Source: Candidatus Brocadiia bacterium (GTDB lineage: Bacteria > Planctomycetota > MHYJ01 > JACQXL01). Taken from it: a DNA stretch of 10,574 nucleotides. The notes under the pieces were generated by a model, which saw only the letters and a program-made list of their open reading frames with translations, made no database searches and was not told the origin of the DNA. Shown in pieces: positions 1 through 6,588 of this stretch. The stretch covers positions 1-10,574 of the forward strand of contig JAGUXD010000144.1 of assembly GCA_020062035.1 (NCBI GenBank). Direction: 5' to 3'. Each line of letters begins with the position of its first letter. Within the stretch, counting starts at the first letter, position 1. The position numbers and the translations under genes were made by a program.

Positions 1-324
1 GGAGAGGTCGTTGACAAATTTAGGTTTAAAGAAGAGAACGAAAAGATTATCAAAAAGAGGAAAGCACCGGCAACCGCCAAGCCGGTCTTAATTGGTATTT
101 CAAAATCCGCTCTCCAATCGGATAGTTTTATTGCGGCTGCCTCATTCCAGGAAACGACCAGGGTCCTCACTGAAGCCGCTATCGCAGGCAGAGTTGATAC
201 GCTCAACGGCATTAAAGAAAATGTTATTGTCGGACGACTCATTCCGGTAGGCACGACCTTCCAGGAATATCTGGATATGGACATAAGAATTTTAGATAAA
301 AAAACTTCCAATCAGGATAATTAA
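1..324 (+). CDS. rpoC: DNA-directed RNA polymerase subunit beta' (C-terminal end, partial)
   Basis: The reading frame is open from base 1 to a TAA at 322-324 and gives the last 107 residues of the largest RNA polymerase subunit. Diagnostic C-terminal motifs are visible: a [11 protein letters not shown] segment, then [19 protein letters not shown], then the [14 protein letters not shown] stretch, which in the family packs near the secondary channel and the omega-binding region. The tail after [10 protein letters not shown] is short. The start lies outside the window. The next gene, rpsL, begins 20 bp downstream, which is the usual rpoBC-str arrangement. Identification is secure; only the very end of the protein can be judged. 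Confidence 0.97.
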   Translation, partial: GEVVDKFRFKEENEKIIKKRKAPATAKPVLIGISKSALQSDSFIAAASFQETTRVLTEAAIAGRVDTLNGIKENVIVGRLIPVGTTFQEYLDMDIRILDKKTSNQDN

Positions 325-333
325 AATTATAAT
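306..333 (+). promoter_or_regulatory. Possible sigma70 promoter directly before rpsL
   Basis: A perfect TATAAT lies at 328-333. Sixteen bases upstream is TTCCAA (306-311), a weak match to TTGACA. If used, transcription would start about 5 bases before the rpsL ATG and give a nearly leaderless mRNA, which would fit the absence of a Shine-Dalgarno sequence there. The region is AT-rich and the hexamer could be chance, so this is a tentative call. Confidence 0.25.
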
Positions 334-344
334 ATTTTGTTATT

Positions 345-716
345 ATGCCAACAATACAGCAATTAATTAAGAATAAAAGGGTTACCCTGAAGATAAAGTC
401 AAAATCGCCGATACTTGGTATGTGTCCACAGAAACGGGGAATCTGTACGCAGGTGAAGACAATGACGCCTAAAAAACCGAATTCCGCTCTTCGCAAAATC
501 GCCCGTGTTCGGTTTTCTAATAACAGAGAAGCAACGGTCTATATCCCCGGCGAGGGTCACAATCTTCAGGAACACTCTATGGTTTTAGTGCGTGGTGGTA
601 GAGTTCGTGATTTGCCTGGCGTTCGCTACCATATTATCAGAGGTGTTCTGGATTGCACAGGTGTAGAGAAAAGAAAAAAAAGTCGCTCTAAATACGGCAC
701 TAAAACACCCAAATAA
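345..716 (+). CDS. rpsL: 30S ribosomal protein S12
   Basis: Encodes 123 residues, the normal length for S12, which sits at the decoding centre of the 30S subunit and controls accuracy. The family hallmarks [11 protein letters not shown] (41-51), [10 protein letters not shown] (69-78) and [13 protein letters not shown] (84-96) are all present. Lys43 of the streptomycin-sensitive form is kept, but the position matching E. coli Lys88 (counting Met) is Arg88, codon CGT at 606-608. Asp89, the residue methylthiolated by RimO in other bacteria, is conserved. The ATG is preceded by AT-rich sequence without a Shine-Dalgarno motif. The gene ends 2 bp before rpsG, so the two are surely co-transcribed and perhaps translationally coupled. 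Confidence 0.98.
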   Translation: MPTIQQLIKNKRVTLKIKSKSPILGMCPQKRGICTQVKTMTPKKPNSALRKIARVRFSNNREATVYIPGEGHNLQEHSMVLVRGGRVRDLPGVRYHIIRGVLDCTGVEKRKKSRSKYGTKTPK

Positions 717-718
717 CT

Positions 719-1204
719 ATGCCAAGAAAATATAAATCATTAAAACACTTATTAAAAGCAGACCCTAAATATAATGATAAGTTAATGGGACGTTTTATTA
801 ACTGCATTATGGTTGAAGGTAAAAAGAGCCTTGCCCAACGATTATTATATGATGCGCTTAACTCTTTAGAAAAGAAATTGCCCGAAACAAACCCTGTAGA
901 AGTGTTTAATAAGGCGATTACGAATGTCAAACCCAGAATAGAAGTCAAATCAAAAAGGATTGGTGGTGCAACTTACCAGGTGCCTACTGAGGTCTCTTCT
1001 GACCGACAGATTTGTTTAGCAATCAGATGGCTCCTCCAGGCAGCTCGTAAAAAAAGGGGAAAGCCATTTCATCTCAGATTAGCCGATGAATTATCTTCGG
1101 CTTATAAAAACGAAGGCGAAGCTATTACTACAAAACAAAATGTCCACAAGATGGCCGAGGCAAACAAAGCCTTTGCTCATTTTGGTCTTCGACAACGTCG
1201 TTAA
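719..1204 (+). CDS. rpsG: 30S ribosomal protein S7
   Basis: Encodes 161 residues, slightly above the usual 156. S7 nucleates assembly of the 30S head by binding the 3' domain of 16S rRNA and contacts E-site tRNA. The conserved stretches are clear: an N-terminal MPRKYK, DPKYNDKLMGRFIN, the IGGATYQVPTEV block near residues 81-92, and HKMAEANKAFAHF near the end. A short RQRR tail follows. The ATG lies two bases after the rpsL stop with no Shine-Dalgarno sequence, which suggests re-initiation or coupling to rpsL translation. In many bacteria S7 autoregulates the str operon by binding the rpsL-rpsG spacer; here that spacer is too short for such a structured target between the genes. Confidence 0.98.
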   Translation: MPRKYKSLKHLLKADPKYNDKLMGRFINCIMVEGKKSLAQRLLYDALNSLEKKLPETNPVEVFNKAITNVKPRIEVKSKRIGGATYQVPTEVSSDRQICLAIRWLLQAARKKRGKPFHLRLADELSSAYKNEGEAITTKQNVHKMAEANKAFAHFGLRQRR

Positions 1205-1205
1205 A

Positions 1206-1235
1206 ATGCGTCTTGAGTCTTGACGCAAGACGCAT
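1206..1235 (+). repeat. Perfect 10-bp inverted repeat between rpsG and fusA
   Basis: ATGCGTCTTG (1206-1215) and CAAGACGCAT (1226-1235) are exact reverse complements separated by 10 bases. Inside is a direct heptad duplication, GTCTTGA GTCTTGA. There is no following T tract, so it is not a classic intrinsic terminator. It lies within the str operon, 23 bp before the fusA start, and could act as a processing or attenuation hairpin or be a dispersed palindromic repeat. Confidence 0.75.
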
Positions 1236-1258
1236 AACATCTTTGCGCTAAAATTCTT

Positions 1259-3325
1259 GTGAAGCATTTCCGTAACATCGGTATTATTGCACATATTGAC
1301 GCTGGTAAAACCACCCTCACCGAACGCATCCTTTTTTACACCGGCAAAGAATACACTATCGGCGAGGTAGACCAAGGAACTGCCACAATGGACTGGATGG
1401 AAGAAGAACAGAAACGAGGAATCACCATCACAAGCGCAGTAACTACCTGCTACTGGAAGCCCAATCTATCCTCTGCAATACCGACAGATTCAGAATATCG
1501 GCTTAATATTATTGATACCCCGGGCCATGTGGATTTTACTGCAGAAGTGGAGCGTTCTTTAAGGGTGCTTGATGGCGCAATTGGTGTCTTCTGCGCAGTA
1601 GGCGGTGTTGAAGCCCAATCCGAAACCGTCTGGCACCAAGCAAACCGCTACCATATTCCCCGTCTTGTCTTTGTTAATAAACTTGACCGCATCGGCTCTG
1701 ATTTCTTTGCAGTCCTCTCTCAGATGTCTGAAAAACTTGATACCTGTCCACTTGCTCTCCAAATCCCTTTAGGTAAAGAAAAGGAGTTTTACGGTGTCGT
1801 TGATTTAATAAGGATGAAAGCAATCCTCTTTGGCGAAGCAATGGACGATAAGACATTTCGGCTAATAAATATCCCATCAGATACATTATTCATTGCTCAA
1901 AAATATCACGAGAAACTGATAGAAACCCTATCCGAAAAAGATGATGCTATATTAGAACCCTATCTTGCGGGAAGAGAAATACCGCTACATAATCTAGTCT
2001 CCTCCATTCGCAAACTAACTCTATCCTGCAAAATTACGCCTGTTTTCAGCGGCTCGGCAATTAATAATATCGGAATCCAACCCCTTTTAGACGCTATCTG
2101 CGCCTATTTACCAAGTCCCTTAGACCTTGCACCTCTCTGTGGTCTTAACTCGGAAATAAACAAACCCGCCTTTCGTAAACACAGTCCAGATGAGTATCTT
2201 TCTGCATTGGTTTTCAAGACCATGACTGAAAGATATGGAGAATTATCATATCTAAGAATTTACTCAGGACAATTAGAACAAGGCAAGACCTTATACAATC
2301 CCCGAACCAATAAAAAAGAACGAATAAGCAAACTATTTTTAATGCACGCTAATCAGCGTGACGCTATAAATTCCGCACAAGCTGGCGAGATTGTCGCTGT
2401 AATCGGACTAAAAAATACCGCAACCGGCGATACACTTTGTGATACCAGACATCCCATTGTCTATGAACGGATGGTTTTTCCAGAGCCGGTTGTTGTAATT
2501 GCGATAGAGCCGAAGACATCTGTCGAGCGCGATAAACTCGCTTTTGCCTTGTCTAAATTAGCCCACGATGACCCGACCTTTCAGGTAAAAACCGATGAAG
2601 AAACAGCCCAGACAATAATCTCAGGAATGGGAGAACTCCATCTGGAAATTATCAAAAATAGAATCCTTAATGAGTACAAAGTTATGGCAAATGTTGGAGC
2701 GCCTCAGGTCGCTTATAGAGAAACGATTCTTCACTCCGTTGAAGGACAGGGAACCTTTAACCGAAAGATAGCCGATAAAGAGCATTTTGCCTCCATTTCT
2801 CTCAGGATAGAACAGGACAAATCTATTACTAAACCGAGCGTGCATAATTTAACCGACGATGCGACTCCTAAACAATTTTTACCTGCAATAGAAGACGCCA
2901 TAAAAAGTTCGCTCACATCCGGAAGGCTCGCGGGTTATCCTTTGATTTATCTTAAAGTCAGCATCATATCTGCTGGTGTGCATGAGCAAAAATCATCTGA
3001 GATTGCCTTTTCTGGTGCGGCTTCTATCGCACTCCAGGACGCCCTTAAAAAGACACCCAGTATTCTCCTTGAACCAATTATGAAGTTTGAAATCCTGACC
3101 CCTGAAGCAAATATGGGAGATGTAATAAATGACCTTAATAAACGAAGAGCCACCATAGAATCTGTGGAGATGCTTGGCCAGAGCCGTCGTATCCACGGCA
3201 AAATTCCGATTGCAGAGACCTTTGGATATGCTAATGTCCTACGCTCCATTACCAGTGGAATGGGTTCATACACATTAGAACCAGCCGATTATCAACCACG
3301 ATTATCAGGAGCAGCCAGTAATTAG
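1259..3325 (+). CDS. fusA: Elongation factor G family GTPase, recycling-type (EF-G2/spdEFG2/GFM2-like)
   Basis: A 688-residue translational GTPase starting with GTG. G motifs are intact: AHIDAGKTT (11-19), RGITI (53-57), DTPGH (86-90), NKLD (140-143) and a later SGSA. Domains II-V follow, with VAYRETI (484-490) opening domain IV and GSYTLEPADYQ near the end. The canonical domain IV loop SGGxGQ(Y/F), expected near 500-512, is absent; the region reads GTFNRKIADKEHFASISLRIE-like sequence. This matches my recollection of mitochondrial GFM2 and bacterial EF-G2, which act with ribosome recycling factor rather than in translocation. The position after rpsG is that of canonical fusA, so an elongation role is not excluded. 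No Shine-Dalgarno motif precedes the start. The TAG stop is the first triplet of an insertion-sequence remnant. Confidence 0.9.
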   Translation: MKHFRNIGIIAHIDAGKTTLTERILFYTGKEYTIGEVDQGTATMDWMEEEQKRGITITSAVTTCYWKPNLSSAIPTDSEYRLNIIDTPGHVDFTAEVERSLRVLDGAIGVFCAVGGVEAQSETVWHQANRYHIPRLVFVNKLDRIGSDFFAVLSQMSEKLDTCPLALQIPLGKEKEFYGVVDLIRMKAILFGEAMDDKTFRLINIPSDTLFIAQKYHEKLIETLSEKDDAILEPYLAGREIPLHNLVSSIRKLTLSCKITPVFSGSAINNIGIQPLLDAICAYLPSPLDLAPLCGLNSEINKPAFRKHSPDEYLSALVFKTMTERYGELSYLRIYSGQLEQGKTLYNPRTNKKERISKLFLMHANQRDAINSAQAGEIVAVIGLKNTATGDTLCDTRHPIVYERMVFPEPVVVIAIEPKTSVERDKLAFALSKLAHDDPTFQVKTDEETAQTIISGMGELHLEIIKNRILNEYKVMANVGAPQVAYRETILHSVEGQGTFNRKIADKEHFASISLRIEQDKSITKPSVHNLTDDATPKQFLPAIEDAIKSSLTSGRLAGYPLIYLKVSIISAGVHEQKSSEIAFSGAASIALQDALKKTPSILLEPIMKFEILTPEANMGDVINDLNKRRATIESVEMLGQSRRIHGKIPIAETFGYANVLRSITSGMGSYTLEPADYQPRLSGAASN

Positions 3326-3586
3326 GGTCTGCTGAAAAATGATTTTATATCTTATTAAACGAATGGGCTTTTTCCGTCAGCCCAATGGCTTGGTTTTTAT
3401 CTTCGTTCCCTTATCGTCTTAACTCGTCTATATCCTTGCTAATACCTCCCACGGCACTAAGCCACTTAATTTTATCCAGTGGTTATCATAATTTAATTTC
3501 CAGCCATACGGCAGTATTTCCTTATACCATTTCTATCTGATATTACAAGAGTTATAGAAATATTTGGAGTTTTTCAGTATGCCCTA
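3323..3586 (-). mobile_element. Internally deleted insertion sequence (MITE-like remnant) with terminal inverted repeats
   Basis: The left end TAGGGTCTGCTGAAAAA (3323-3339) and the reverse complement of the right end, TAGGGCATACTGAAAAA (3586 back to 3570), match at 14 of 17 positions. Both are flanked by AAT (3320-3322 and 3587-3589), a possible 3-bp target duplication. Inside, on the - strand, is a broken fragment resembling the N-terminus of an IS5/IS1182-type transposase. At 264 bp the element cannot encode a full transposase. It fills the whole convergent gap between fusA and acd: its first three bases are the fusA stop and its right end lies 9 bp from the acd stop. No other gene is visible in this gap. 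Confidence 0.7.
3428..3532 (-). pseudogene. Transposase N-terminal fragment inside the IS remnant
   Basis: Between in-frame stops the - strand reads KWYKEILPYGWKLNYDNHW followed by IKLSGLVPWEVLARI (34 codons). The LPxGxKLNxxNRWxxLSxLIPWxELxxxY pattern is, from memory, the N-terminal signature of transposases of the InsH/DUF772 type (IS5/IS1182-like). No good ATG remains at its start, and a TAG stops the frame where the family would continue (near 3428-3430). Beyond that the remaining sequence to the left terminal repeat is too short for the catalytic domain. The piece is a relic and not functional. Confidence 0.6.
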
Positions 3587-3595
3587 AATAATGGC

Positions 3596-5686
3596 TCATA
3601 TTCTTATCCTGACATCTACTACCTTGCATTTATTTGCCTCTGGATAAAGCATCACTGGATTGAGGTCTAATTCCTTGATTTCATGGCAATCCGTCAGGAG
3701 TTTTGATAATCTCATAATAATATCCAGAAGTTTATCCAGATTTATACCTTTTTGTCCTCTCACTCCTTCAAGAACTTTATAGCCCTTTATGGATTGGAGC
3801 ATCTGAATTGTCTCTGAATATGTGAGAGGATTTACAGCAAAGGCAACGTCTTTAAGAACCTCTACAAATATTCCGCCTAAGCCGAACATTATTAAATGCC
3901 CTAAGTTTTCTATGTAATTAGCACCAATAATTACCTCTGTCCCTTCTGTCAGGTATTCCTGAACAAGATATTTAGCATCTAATTGACCAAATCGTTTCTT
4001 GATATTTCCCACCTCTTGAGATAGTTGTTCTTTGTTTGTGATATTAAGTATTACTGCGGATTGCTCGGTCTTGTGAATAATCTCTGGAGACAACACCTTG
4101 ATTACACAGGGATAGCCCACATAATCACAAGATATAAGAATATCATCAGGATTATCTACGATAACAAACTTGGCAGTGGGTATTTTATAATTATACAATA
4201 CGCCCATTGCTTCACCGAGTGAGAGGAATTCTCTTTCTACTCTTTGTCGGATGGTGTCCTTTGTTGCTTCTTTATTTACATCTTTGAATTCTGATATCCT
4301 AATCTCCTGTTTTTCTGATACCCTTCGGCGATACTCTCCATATTTCGTCAGGGCGACAAGCGCCTTTGCAGCGGTTTCTGCTAAATCATAAGACGGCAGA
4401 TCACTGTCTTTGATAATCGCAACCGTTTCTGCCCATTGCTTTTTGTCGGTCATTGTGTTTACTACTATCGGCTTTGAGGACACCTGGGCAATTCGCTTCA
4501 TCTGGTTTGCTACACCGAGACAATCCACAAAGAATGGCGTAACAAAGTTAATCAGGAGCGAATCAATATTCGGGTCAGAAAGCAGTGTCTCTATCGCAAG
4601 AGCGAATTCTTTAGGACCAGCGGTTGCCAGAACATCAACCGGGTTATTGATACTTGCCTCAGGAAAGAGATTTGTCTTCAGATTATATTTGGTTTCTTCA
4701 GAAAGTTCAGCAATAGTAAGACCGGCTTCAATACACTCATCTGTGGCGATAATTGCAGGTCCGCCGGTATTGGTAATAATTCCGACCCGTGGGCCCTGAG
4801 GAATTGGTTGCGAGGCAAAGGCAATTGCGGACTGGCAAATTTCCTCCTGGTCCTTAAACGAGATAATTCCGCATTTATTGAATATGGCTTCTATGGCAGT
4901 GTCTGCCTTCATCAGAGCGCCGGTATGAGAGGCAACCGCTTTAGCGCCCATTGCGGTTCTCCCTGTTTTCATTCCCAGGATAGGTTTATGCGAAGTTATC
5001 TCTTTTGCTATCCTGATAAATTCTTGCGGCTCGGCTAAACTTTCTATGTGAAGGATAATTACTTTTGTGTTTGGGTCCTGCCCAAAGTATTGTAAGATTT
5101 CCGGAATAGAAATATCTGCGGCGTTGCCATTTGAGGCATACATCCTGATGCCGACATCAAGTTGCGATAATCTCTGATTGAGCACCTCACCCACTCCGCC
5201 ACTCTGGGCTAAAATAGAGATATAGCCGGGCTTGATACGGGTAAAAGTGAAGTTAGCATAGACCGGATTGTTTTTTTCAGTATTCATCACGCCCTGGCAG
5301 TTCGGACCGAAGATGCGGATATTATATTTCTTGCCTATTTCAACGATTTGTTTCTCTAATTCTATACCCGCACAGCCGATTTCCTTAAAGCCGGCAGTAT
5401 TGATGATGACCACTTTTACACCCTTTTTGCCGCAGTCCTCCATAACCTGCGGAACCATAGTATTTTTTACTACAATATGCGCCAGGTCAACATCAGCAGG
5501 AACCGTAGTGATAGAAGGATATGCCTTCAAGCCATTTATCTCCGAGTCTTTCGGATGAACCGGATAGATAGGACCTTTGTAGCCGATGTCTTTCAGATTC
5601 TGGGTGATGCGGTAACCGATGGTGAGAGGTCTGTTTGATGCGCCAATAACGGCAATTGATTTCGGGAAAAACAGATGGTCTAACAT
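3596..5686 (-). CDS. acd: ADP-forming acetate/acyl-CoA ligase, alpha-beta fusion
   Basis: A 696-residue protein with the domain order of fused NDP-forming acyl-CoA synthetases: CoA-binding Rossmann domain (about 8-135, with AVIGAS and FGPNCQGVMN), two succinyl-CoA-ligase-like flavodoxin domains (about 150-455), and a C-terminal ATP-grasp domain (about 480-696). The phosphorylated His is in VASHTGALM (His254); the second His of the beta part is in SPEIIHKT (His538). The enzyme converts acyl-CoA, ADP and phosphate to acid, ATP and CoA, giving substrate-level ATP in fermenters; the reverse direction is possible. After IIHKT the usual (S/T)DxGGV reads EQSAV. An AAAGGA ribosome site lies 5 bases before the ATG. 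The gene starts 21 bp after the upstream small gene. Cytoplasmic; substrate range cannot be read from sequence. Confidence 0.9.
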   Translation of the reverse strand: MLDHLFFPKSIAVIGASNRPLTIGYRITQNLKDIGYKGPIYPVHPKDSEINGLKAYPSITTVPADVDLAHIVVKNTMVPQVMEDCGKKGVKVVIINTAGFKEIGCAGIELEKQIVEIGKKYNIRIFGPNCQGVMNTEKNNPVYANFTFTRIKPGYISILAQSGGVGEVLNQRLSQLDVGIRMYASNGNAADISIPEILQYFGQDPNTKVIILHIESLAEPQEFIRIAKEITSHKPILGMKTGRTAMGAKAVASHTGALMKADTAIEAIFNKCGIISFKDQEEICQSAIAFASQPIPQGPRVGIITNTGGPAIIATDECIEAGLTIAELSEETKYNLKTNLFPEASINNPVDVLATAGPKEFALAIETLLSDPNIDSLLINFVTPFFVDCLGVANQMKRIAQVSSKPIVVNTMTDKKQWAETVAIIKDSDLPSYDLAETAAKALVALTKYGEYRRRVSEKQEIRISEFKDVNKEATKDTIRQRVEREFLSLGEAMGVLYNYKIPTAKFVIVDNPDDILISCDYVGYPCVIKVLSPEIIHKTEQSAVILNITNKEQLSQEVGNIKKRFGQLDAKYLVQEYLTEGTEVIIGANYIENLGHLIMFGLGGIFVEVLKDVAFAVNPLTYSETIQMLQSIKGYKVLEGVRGQKGINLDKLLDIIMRLSKLLTDCHEIKELDLNPVMLYPEANKCKVVDVRIRI

Positions 5687-5691
5687 AAAAA

Positions 5692-5697
5692 TCCTTT
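5692..5697 (-). promoter_or_regulatory. Shine-Dalgarno site of acd
   Basis: AAAGGA lies five bases before the acd ATG on the - strand. It is one of only two convincing ribosome binding sites in the window and supports the start at 5686. Confidence 0.6.
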
Positions 5698-5707
5698 GCA
5701 GTTCTTT

Positions 5708-5911
5708 TTATCTCTGGAACAGGTCAACAAATTTCTCAAACGAACGGTTGTAGGTCTTTTCCACTTCTTTCGGAAATAAGCAAGCCGGCAGTTCATTATT
5801 CTGTCTGTGATAATGCAGACACTCACAGCAAAAACCCTTTTTAGAACAGTTAGTATAGGTGCAATTACAATACGAGAGATTTGTTTTATGATTAGGACAT
5901 TCTTTTCTCAT
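5708..5911 (-). CDS. Small cysteine-rich protein, DUF6485-like
   Basis: A 67-residue protein with eight cysteines (5, 15, 17, 22, 28, 29, 31, 44) and two histidines near 33-35, a pattern typical of a metal-binding or Fe-S fold. The arrangement CPN...NLSYCNCTY, CSKKGFCCECLHYHR, ELPACLFP is what I remember of the DUF6485 family of about 65 residues, whose function is unknown. There is no signal peptide or membrane segment. It stands 95 bp after purN and 21 bp before acd on the same strand, so it is probably co-transcribed with acd. The sequence before the ATG (GAGAGAAAG) is only a weak ribosome site. The family call is from recollection; the coding call is firm because of the ordered Cys pattern. 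Confidence 0.8.
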   Translation of the reverse strand: MRKECPNHKTNLSYCNCTYTNCSKKGFCCECLHYHRQNNELPACLFPKEVEKTYNRSFEKFVDLFQR

Positions 5912-5969
5912 ATTTTACTTTCTCTCTGGCAGTATAGGAAAGTATAAACAAGAATACAGGATATAGAAC

Positions 5970-6002
5970 ACAGAACACAGTCCCACTGGGACTGTATTCT
6001 GT
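5970..6002. repeat. Near-perfect 16-bp palindrome downstream of purN
   Basis: The arms 5970-5985 and 5987-6002 are reverse complements with one mismatch around a single central base (core AGTCCCA-C-TGGGACT). To the left is a tandem heptad, GAACACA GAACACA (5966-5979), and a further AGAATACAG copy (5951-5959). It sits 5 bp after the purN stop on the transcribed - strand, so the RNA hairpin could terminate or protect the ribD-purN message, but no strong U tract follows. Confidence 0.7.
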
Positions 6003-6006
6003 GCTC

Positions 6007-6588
6007 TTATTTTGTTCCGAATAGCCGAATCGCCTCAGGATATGCCTCTTTCTCTGCCTCAAATACCCTTTGGGCTAATCTTTCTACGGTATCGTTTTCT
6101 AATACAGGAACTTTCCTTTGCAGGATAATCGGTCCTGTATCATAAGTATTATCTGCGAAATGGACCGTGCAACCGCTCTCTTTTACACCTGATTCTAATA
6201 CTGCTTTGTGGACCTTCTCATAATAAAATCCTTTACCGCCGAAATCAGGCAGAAGTGCTGGATGAATATTCATCACTTTACCCTGATACTCAGAAGGGAT
6301 TATAAAAAGATGAATAAATCCAGCCATTGTAATCAGGTCTATCGGATATTGTTTAAGGATATTAGTAATTACCTGACTGAACTCTTCTGGTGATTTATAT
6401 TGTTTGCGTTCAATTAAATAAGCAGGGATATTATGCCTTTTGGCTCGTTCTAAGCCGTAGGCATCTTTTTTACTGGAAATAACCACCTGTATCTTCGCAG
6501 GAAGTTTATCCTGGGCAATCAGGTCTATGAAGTTTTGCAATGTCCTACCTGAACCTGATAACAACACCGCTAAATTTACTATTTTCAT
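6007..6588 (-). CDS. purN: Phosphoribosylglycinamide formyltransferase (10-formyl-THF dependent)
   Basis: A 193-residue GAR transformylase, the third step of de novo purine synthesis, moving a formyl group from 10-formyltetrahydrofolate to GAR. The phosphate-binding loop LLSGSGRTLQ is at 9-18. The catalytic residues line up with E. coli Asn106, His108 and Asp144 as Asn107 and His109 in MNIHPALLP and Asp150 in YDTGPII; His143 is in TVHFAD. After the catalytic loop it has the DFGGKGFY variant found in a subset of PurN proteins. The ATG overlaps the ribD stop by four bases (ATGA), so translation is coupled. Cytoplasmic. Length is near the family norm (about 190-215). Confidence 0.95.
   Translation of the reverse strand: MKIVNLAVLLSGSGRTLQNFIDLIAQDKLPAKIQVVISSKKDAYGLERAKRHNIPAYLIERKQYKSPEEFSQVITNILKQYPIDLITMAGFIHLFIIPSEYQGKVMNIHPALLPDFGGKGFYYEKVHKAVLESGVKESGCTVHFADNTYDTGPIILQRKVPVLENDTVERLAQRVFEAEKEAYPEAIRLFGTK

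Noticed and set aside
1206..1235. Intrinsic terminator between rpsG and fusA
   Set aside because: The stem is good but no T-rich tract follows and fusA continues in the same operon.
2947..3273. 108-codon open frame on the - strand inside fusA
   Set aside because: It lies wholly opposite conserved EF-G domain V coding sequence, has no ribosome site and resembles no family I know; it is a shadow of fusA codon use.
4410..4799. 129-codon open frame on the + strand inside acd
   Set aside because: The - strand encodes well-conserved acyl-CoA synthetase sequence here; the + product is low-complexity and family-less.
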